NCBI RefSeq assembly: GCF_011759505.1
Contig: NZ_JAAOYO010000003.1
Coordinates: 682,001-746,000, forward strand
Direction of reading: 5' to 3'
DNA: 64,000 bases
Source: Curtobacterium salicis
Lineage (GTDB): Bacteria; Actinomycetota; Actinomycetes; Actinomycetales; Microbacteriaceae
The notes below the pieces were generated by a model that ran no database searches, was not told the origin of the DNA, and saw only the letters and a list, made by a program, of their open reading frames with translations. Shown one piece after another: positions 61,956-64,000 of this stretch. A program made the translations under genes and the position numbers. Position 1 is the stretch's first letter. Each line of letters opens with the position of its first letter.

Positions 61956-62276
61956 TCAGCGGGTGCCGCAGGTGCGCGCCATCGTCTCGAGCAGTTCGCG
62001 TGCCGCGAGGGCGGCGGCCAGCTCGACCTCGACCGGGTTGATGCCGACGGCCTGCTCGAACTCCCGGCGCCGGGCCTGGAGGGCCACCGGGACCTCCGGC
62101 CGCTGCGGCAGGACGGCGATCGCCGCGGCCGCCGCCTCGAAGGCACCCTCGGGGCGGCCGAGGTGCTCCCACATGGTGCGGACGTCGTGCGCCACCTGCT
62201 CCGGGCTGCTCGCGAACTCGAACCCGGCGGACGCCATGGTCGCCAGGCCCTGTGCGGTGGAGTCGTTCGGGGACAT
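61956..62276 (-). CDS. Hypothetical helical protein, 106 residues
   Basis: The ATG at 62276 gives a mostly helical, alanine-rich protein (VAHDVRTMWEHLGRPEGAFE, then ARRREFEQAVGINPVEVELA). No membrane segment. No clear ribosome-binding site; GACGAT lies six bases upstream. I do not recognise a family. Confidence 0.65.
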   Translation of the reverse strand: MSPNDSTAQGLATMASAGFEFASSPEQVAHDVRTMWEHLGRPEGAFEAAAAAIAVLPQRPEVPVALQARRREFEQAVGINPVEVELAAALAARELLETMARTCGTR

Positions 62277-62480
62277 CCCGGCATCGTCACACACCTGACC
62301 GCGGACACGCCCAGGCAGTGGCCGCTCCGCGCCCCCCGTTTGTCCCCCATGTTGCCGACCCCCGGACCGGGGATGCGCAGTCCCCCCGATGTACGCCAGG
62401 ATCGTCATGCGGACAGGACGTCCGCACCCCCGGACGCCACGGTCACGATCTGAGCGTGCGTCCCGGACACGGAGGGCACG

Positions 62481-63173
62481 ATGCTCGAGGACACCAGCGC
62501 CGACACGATGGCTGCCGCTGCCGCCGCGGCGACCCTGCACCTGCGGATCAGGATCGTGGGCGCGACCGTCGACCTGCTCCGTGACGTCCCCTTCCACGAA
62601 GCTCGGGCCGAGCACGTCGCCGAGCGTCTGGACATCTCGACGTTCGAGCTGCAGCAGCACTTCCCGTCGTGGGACGGTCTGGTCCTGGCCGCGGTCGACC
62701 GGTGGAACGGCGCCCGGATGGACGAGGTCACGCGTGAGGTCGGCAACGGCAGCACCGTCGAGCTCCTCCGTGCGATCGTCGCCTCGAACGCCGACGACCC
62801 GGCCCTGATGCGTCTGCTCGTCGCGCTGCTCAGCGTCGCCGGCAACCCCGACCACGCCATGTCGAACTACCTCCGGTCGCGCTACCAGCTGTTCTTCGCG
62901 CAGGTGAAGCGCGGGCTGGAGCACGACATCGCGGTGGGTCGTGCCCCGCACACGATGGACCCCCGTCGCGGGGCGGAGCAGCTCATCGCGCTCTACGAGG
63001 GCCTGCAGCTGCAGGCCCTGCTGCGCAGCGACCTCGACCTGGTCGCGGCGTTCGACCGTGCCGTCGCCCGCCTGGAACGCGGCTGGATGGAACGGTACGA
63101 GGCGACCGCGCAGCGTCGGCTGTCGACCTGGGGCGACGTGTCCTGGTCCGACGACGAGTCCTGGTCGGTCTGA
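62481..63173 (+). CDS. TetR-like transcriptional regulator
   Basis: The ATG at 62481 has GGAGGG four bases upstream. The 230-residue protein has a TetR-type helix-turn-helix (ATVDLLRDVPFHEARAEHVA, LDISTFELQQHFPSWDGLVL) and a helical ligand domain (LMRLLVALLSVAGNPDHAMS, RSRYQLFFAQVKRGLEHDIA). It is divergent from the small helical gene at 61956, separated by 204 bp in which no further gene is seen. Its ligand and target are unknown. Confidence 0.88.
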   Translation: MLEDTSADTMAAAAAAATLHLRIRIVGATVDLLRDVPFHEARAEHVAERLDISTFELQQHFPSWDGLVLAAVDRWNGARMDEVTREVGNGSTVELLRAIVASNADDPALMRLLVALLSVAGNPDHAMSNYLRSRYQLFFAQVKRGLEHDIAVGRAPHTMDPRRGAEQLIALYEGLQLQALLRSDLDLVAAFDRAVARLERGWMERYEATAQRRLSTWGDVSWSDDESWSV

Positions 63174-63283
63174 CCGGAGGCACTAGTCGGCCCCTGCCGT
63201 CCGTGCTGGCCGCCGACCGCATCCGCTGGGACGGTGCCGAGGGCACCCCGGGTACGCCGGGAAGCCCAACGGAAGGAACGATC

Positions 63284-63478
63284 GTGGCAGCACCGAACCC
63301 CATCCAGATCCAGAAGTACCTGAGCGGCATCGACTACCCCGCCTCGAAGGACGACGTCGTGTCGACCGCCGAGAAGGAGAACGCCCCCGACGACGTGCTC
63401 GAGGCGCTCCGTGCGATCCCGGACGGCGAGTACGACGCCCCGACCGCCGTCTCCAGCGCGGTCTCGGACGCGAGCTAG
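63284..63478 (+). CDS. DUF2795 domain protein (64 residues)
   Basis: The GTG at 63284 has GGAAGGA upstream. The small helical protein has the DUF2795 pattern IQKYLSGIDYPASKDDVV, STAEKENAPDDVLEALRAIP and YDAPTAVSSAVSD. The family is common in actinobacteria and its function is unknown. Confidence 0.9.
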   Translation: MAAPNPIQIQKYLSGIDYPASKDDVVSTAEKENAPDDVLEALRAIPDGEYDAPTAVSSAVSDAS

Positions 63479-63490
63479 GCGCCTGCGCCT

Positions 63491-63568
63491 GCCGCCGAGG
63501 TTCGCGCTGGGCGACACCGCGCGCGGCTGCGAGCCCGCGTCGTGTCGCTCAGCGCGAACCCCGGCGGC
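63491..63568. terminator. Long interrupted hairpin between convergent genes
   Basis: GCCGCCG, GGTTCGCGCTG and GCGACAC (63491-63517) pair in order with GTGTCGC, CAGCGCGAACC and CGGCGGC (63542-63568), with single-base or two-base interruptions and a 24-nt loop. It is a different family from the GGGAGGC hairpins. Confidence 0.7.
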
Positions 63569-63577
63569 GCCGCCGGC

Positions 63578-64000
63578 TCACCAGCGCGGGACGCTCCCGT
63601 TGCCCGGGTCGTAGCCGGAGTCACGGATGACCGGGAGCGCGGTGGTGTCGCTGTGCACCGAGTGCACCTCGATCCGACGACCACGACGCAGCGCACGTCG
63701 GGCCCCGGGCGTCGCGAACAGCCCGCCCAGCACGAGTCCGGCCCCGATCGCCAGCGCCACGGTCACCGCCGACCCGAAGTCCAACACCGAGCTCGACGAC
63801 CCGCTCATCACGTTGAGCAGGGCGTTCGACACCGCGACACCGGGCAGCAGCGCACCGCAGAACGCCGGCACCGCGATCGCCGAGACGGCCGTGCGCATCC
63901 GGACGGCCGCGAAGGTCGAGAGCACCCCGAGCAGGACCGCCGCGACGAACGTGGCGCCGAGCAGCGGCAGGCCGAACGCCTTGAGCTGCCAGAGCGCCGC
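63578..64000 (-). CDS. Threonine/serine exporter (ThrE-like) family protein, C-terminal part
   Basis: The frame is open to the window edge, so only the last 140 residues are visible. They contain hydrophobic helices (FGLPLLGATFVAAVLLGVLS, VALAIGAGLVLGGLF) and the ThrE_2/DUF3815 mark VPAFCGALLPGVAVSNALLN. The soluble basic C-terminus (RRALRRGRRIEVHSVHSD) is cytoplasmic. The N-terminal half, with the ThrE hydrolase-like region, would lie beyond base 64000. Confidence 0.8.
   Translation of the reverse strand, partial: AALWQLKAFGLPLLGATFVAAVLLGVLSTFAAVRMRTAVSAIAVPAFCGALLPGVAVSNALLNVMSGSSSSVLDFGSAVTVALAIGAGLVLGGLFATPGARRALRRGRRIEVHSVHSDTTALPVIRDSGYDPGNGSVPRW

Overview
The window is very GC-rich actinobacterial DNA with dense genes, many GTG starts and extensive 4-bp stop/start overlaps. 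Gene content (fused mrpA, a LysM-type Rpf, two LCP proteins, DUF4383, DUF2795, CsoR/CopZ/CopA with DUF4396, RlmC) fits a plant- or soil-associated member of the Microbacteriaceae, most like Curtobacterium. That assignment is inference from protein character and base composition. No tRNA, rRNA, CRISPR array, transposase or replication origin was found.

Regions: (1) 1-4.35 kb: a type IC (EcoR124I-like) restriction-modification operon, hsdM-hsdS-hsdR on the minus strand, with hsdR running off the left edge. Base composition is visibly lower in GC in parts of hsdS. The operon abuts a scar where a truncated ECF sigma gene is joined to the tail of another gene. (2) 4.4-16 kb: small stress and regulatory genes, namely an ECF41-type sigma, a VOC/membrane fusion, a TetR-SDR unit with a readable operator, MTA/SAH nucleosidase, MsrA, an AraC regulator divergent from an acyl-CoA synthetase, and a short BLUF photoreceptor. 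(3) 16.2-19.5 kb: copper cassette csoR / copZ-copA-DUF4396. (4) 19.6-24 kb: an SDR, glgX and an AraC regulator. (5) 24-34 kb: a divergent uptake and catabolism locus. CutC-like, M81 peptidase and a ROK repressor read left. A lipoprotein, two permeases, a fused double ATPase and a ROK kinase read right, from an AT-rich shared promoter. (6) 34-39 kb: PAP2 phosphatase, MarR, DUF1801, aldo-keto reductase, MFS exporter. (7) 39-45.5 kb: mrpACDEFG Na+/H+ antiporter operon with low-complexity extensions. (8) 45.6-64 kb: paired SDRs, DedA, SMP-30, RlmC, a secreted Rpf-LysM protein, two LCP proteins, MarR/MMPL, GntR, YdcF, an ECF sigma coupled to an EEP phosphatase, small stress-type proteins, and the start of a ThrE-like exporter.

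Two features run through the whole window. Many starts lie 6-7 nt after a TAnnnT hexamer with no Shine-Dalgarno sequence, which suggests widespread leaderless transcripts. A family of hairpins with arms CGGGAGGC / GCCTCCCG closes many transcription units; in two places it is the same perfect 40-bp palindrome. The most system-like candidate is the CutC/M81/ROK/ABC locus. The best-grounded oddity is a 12-bp tandem repeat in the linker of hsdS, where family knowledge predicts switchable DNA specificity.
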